From: Micromonospora sp. H61
Lineage (GTDB): Bacteria > Actinomycetota > Actinomycetes > Mycobacteriales > Micromonosporaceae
Assembly (NCBI RefSeq): GCF_018070325.1
Contig: NZ_JAGPXY010000003.1
Span: 1-64,000, forward strand
Direction of reading: 5' to 3'
Length of the DNA stretch: 64,000 nucleotides
The notes below the pieces were generated by a model. That model searched no databases, was not told where the DNA came from, and worked only from the letters and a program-made list of their open reading frames with translations. Positions 62,578-64,000 of this stretch are shown in pieces. The position numbers and the translations under genes were made by a program. Positions within the stretch are counted from its first letter, which is position 1. The number at the start of each line of letters is the position of its first letter.

Positions 62578-63164
62578 TTGAAGCTGTACTCCACCAGCGT
62601 CCACGGCGACTCCAGCCGACGCGGCAGTCGCCTGCCTATTGGAAAGCCGGTCGGAGTAACCGCATCAGGATCGTAGACCACCTCGGGCTCCACGAGTGCA
62701 GGCCGTCGCTGACCAGCGTATGTAGAGGTCTGGCTGTGGCAATTGGGGCAGAGTAGGCGAAGGTTGCGCGGCCGGTTGTCGAGAAAATCGCCATTGATGT
62801 GATCCACGTGCAGCGTCAATCTGGCACCTTGCCACGTTGACCCGGTGCCGCACACCTCGCAGGTCTCGGGCAGGCCGATTGTCGCCAAGGCGCGTTTGAG
62901 GCGGATCCCCGGGATTCGGCGGGAACCGGCCGGCAGCACTACCAGCAACTCGGTGGGGGACATGCGCCGCCAACGCACGCCTCGATTGTGTGCCTGGCCA
63001 GTGAAGTGCGACGTGTCGATGCCGAACCTCTTGAGCTGCCGGCTGATGTGCGCGTGCGAGCCACCGCTGACGCGTACGCCGAGCAACCGCATCACCTCGG
63101 TGATGTTGCGGGCGACGGCGGCAGCGGCGGCCAGCGCTTCGGGCGTGTACTTGTATCGAACCAC
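62568..63164 (-). CDS. HNH endonuclease overlapping a tRNA
   Basis: A 198-aa protein. Residues about 5-60 form an HTH-like helical region (YTPEALAAAAAVARNITEVM, SGGSHAHISRQLKRFGID). Residues about 95-150 are an HNH/McrA-type nuclease: CEVC (102-105) and CPNC (139-142) hold a structural zinc, LHVDHINGDFLDNRPRNLRL carries His119, Asp121, His122 and Asn residues, and His143 closes the site. The start is GTG 63164. The last codons AAG-GGG-CCG-TAG run into the tRNA, so its stop is made of tRNA bases. It follows the peroxiredoxin gene by 30 bp. Target and role are unknown. Confidence 0.85.
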   Translation of the reverse strand: MVRYKYTPEALAAAAAVARNITEVMRLLGVRVSGGSHAHISRQLKRFGIDTSHFTGQAHNRGVRWRRMSPTELLVVLPAGSRRIPGIRLKRALATIGLPETCEVCGTGSTWQGARLTLHVDHINGDFLDNRPRNLRLLCPNCHSQTSTYAGQRRPALVEPEVVYDPDAVTPTGFPIGRRLPRRLESPWTLVEYSFKGP

Positions 63165-63194
63165 TGACGGACCGTAGCGATCCGGTACGACAGG

Positions 63195-63671
63195 TCAGTC
63201 CAGGCCGAGGTCGCGGCGGAGCTTGGCGACGTGCCCGGTGGCCTTGACGTTGTAGAGCGCCCGCTCGACCTTGCCGTCGGCGTCGATCACGAACGTCGAG
63301 CGGATCACGCCGGTGACGGTCTTGCCGTAGAGCCGCTTCTCGCCGTACGCGCCGTAGGCGGTCAGCACCGACTTGTCCGGGTCCGACACCAGCGGGAAGG
63401 TGATGGCGTCGCGCTCGCGGAACTTCGCCAGCTTCTCCGGCTTGTCCGGGGAGATGCCGACGACCTCGTAGCCGGCGGCCTGGAGCGAGGCGAGCGAGTC
63501 GCGGAAGTCGCAGGCCTGCTTGGTGCAGCCGGGGGTCATCGCGGCCGGGTAGGCGTACAGGACGACCTTGCGACCTCGCAGGTCGGCGAGGGAGAGCTGG
63601 TCGCCGGTGTCGGTGGCGAGGGTGAACTCGGGCGCGGGGTCACCGGGGGAGAGGCGGTCGGGCGAGGTCAT
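63195..63671 (-). CDS. bcp: thioredoxin-dependent peroxiredoxin (Bcp)
   Basis: A 158-aa peroxidase of the PrxQ/Bcp group that reduces hydrogen and organic peroxides. It starts with LSPGDPAPEFTLATDTGDQL; the active site YPAAMTPGCTKQACDFRD contains peroxidatic Cys49 and resolving Cys54, five residues apart as in atypical 2-Cys PrxQ enzymes. VIRSTFVIDADGKVERALYN is the usual C-terminal strand pair. It may head a minus-strand unit with the HNH gene and tRNA. Confidence 0.94.
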   Translation of the reverse strand: MTSPDRLSPGDPAPEFTLATDTGDQLSLADLRGRKVVLYAYPAAMTPGCTKQACDFRDSLASLQAAGYEVVGISPDKPEKLAKFRERDAITFPLVSDPDKSVLTAYGAYGEKRLYGKTVTGVIRSTFVIDADGKVERALYNVKATGHVAKLRRDLGLD

Positions 63672-63781
63672 GGCCTCGACCCTACCGCCGTGCCGGCGAG
63701 CGCCGCCGTCGGCGCGACGCGTCGGCCGGTGGGGGCACGGCGCGGGCCGGCGGGGTCTGACCTGGAGTGATCAAGCCCATG

Positions 63782-63808
63782 CGTTGTTGCCAGAGTCTGG
63801 CAACAACG
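63782..63808. promoter_or_regulatory. 27-bp palindrome upstream of cbiM, Nur-box-like
   Basis: CGTTGTTGCCAGA and TCTGGCAACAACG are exact complements around one G. The centre TTGCCA-N5-TGGCAA matches 10 of 12 bases of the actinobacterial Nur box TTGCAA-N5-TTGCAA. Its right half could serve as -35 of a promoter with TAGGCT at 63821-63826 (17-bp spacing). Confidence 0.6.
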
Positions 63809-63886
63809 ATGGTTGGGAAATAGGCTGACCCACGCCGGCCCGGTCGGGCCCGCTGACGCGTGGGAGGTCGCGTGGAGACACTGGCG

Positions 63887-64000
63887 ATGCACATCTCGAA
63901 CGGGATCATCGACGGTCCCGTGGCAGCGATCTTCGCTGCGCTCGCTCTTGCCGCGCTCACCGCCTGCGTGCTGCGCGGCCGGCGCGACCTGGACGACCGG
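63887..64000 (+). CDS. cbiM: ECF-type cobalt/nickel transporter substrate-binding permease, N-terminus (partial)
   Basis: Only the first 38 codons are inside the window. MHISNGIIDGPVAAIFAALA resembles the CbiM/NikM start, in which the N-terminal Met-His with the free amino group forms the metal site, and the first membrane helix follows, then RGRRDLDDR. ATG 63887 is chosen because the family requires His at position 2; the GTG at 63872 would bury it. A Nur-like palindrome upstream points to nickel or cobalt control. Confidence 0.8.
   Translation, partial: MHISNGIIDGPVAAIFAALALAALTACVLRGRRDLDDR

Overview
The window reads as one stretch of actinomycete chromosome. It is very GC-rich by eye, almost every codon in the genes ends in G or C, many genes start with GTG, and neighbouring genes often overlap by 4 nt (ATGA or GTGA). 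The gene set fits Micromonosporaceae (Micromonospora or a close relative): the ClpS/Mec/CysO/CysM neighbourhood of actinobacteria, an actinobacterial-type ctaD, a CebR-type cellulose operator in front of a GH12-CBM2 enzyme, a histidine-utilisation operon, and an HNH-nuclease gene running into a tRNA. The genus is inferred from overall character, not from a marker gene.

Layout. 1-9.8 kb holds mixed housekeeping and accessory genes: the tail of a secreted protein, a PBP4-type carboxypeptidase, an aquaporin divergent from a flavin monooxygenase, a cysteine-free HesB/IscA-like protein, a beta-family protein, a sulfotransferase, a cupin and a GH15 glucanohydrolase/trehalase-like enzyme. 9.8-17.1 kb is a secreted polysaccharide/cell-wall block (PL3 pectate lyase, peptidoglycan amidase with a split signal peptide, GH12-CBM2 cellulase) interrupted by threonine synthase, a LigD-type phosphoesterase with a dead ligase domain, and an aldo/keto reductase. 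17.3-20.3 kb has an FAD monooxygenase and ctaD, followed by a 412-bp gap holding a 38-bp palindrome and a small ORF. 20.7-23.9 kb has an MFS transporter and the NAD-salvage pair pncB-pncA. 23.9-28.3 kb is a divergent LuxR-type ATPase regulator and a pseudo-GTPase.

28.5-36 kb is the conserved actinobacterial block clpS, DUF2017, mec, cysO, cysM, metallo-beta-lactamase-fold hydrolase, rph and rdgB, with two GT4 glycosyltransferases in the interval where other actinobacteria carry rhomboid and murI. It covers CysO-dependent cysteine synthesis, N-degron proteolysis and RNA/nucleotide quality control. 36-44.1 kb is a minus-strand histidine catabolic operon (RpiR regulator, hutU, M20 amidohydrolase, a possible small ORF, hutF, hutI, hutH), predicted to convert histidine through urocanate, imidazolonepropionate, formiminoglutamate and formylglutamate to glutamate.

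44.2-60 kb is an exopolysaccharide locus: a GT-C membrane glycosyltransferase, a membrane pseudoprotease, an O-acyltransferase, an O-acetylesterase-like protein, then on the minus strand LCP ligase, WbaP-type initiating transferase, GT2, GT4, Wzx-like flippase and Wzy-like polymerase, with a methyltransferase divergent from LCP. This is a nearly complete Wzx/Wzy-type pathway with probable attachment to peptidoglycan. 60-64 kb has a MOSC protein, a bacterial expansin, a GNAT acetyltransferase, a tRNA with a UAG anticodon but a short variable loop, an HNH nuclease gene overlapping that tRNA, a Bcp peroxiredoxin, and the start of cbiM behind a 27-bp palindrome resembling a Nur box.

The strongest candidates for something undescribed are the overlapping HNH-tRNA pair, the CysO with a 32-residue tail after its GG, the small ORF and SD-covering repeat inside the hut operon, the palindrome-led small ORF after ctaD, and several pseudoenzymes (ligase, GTPase, protease) that keep their fold but have lost catalytic residues.
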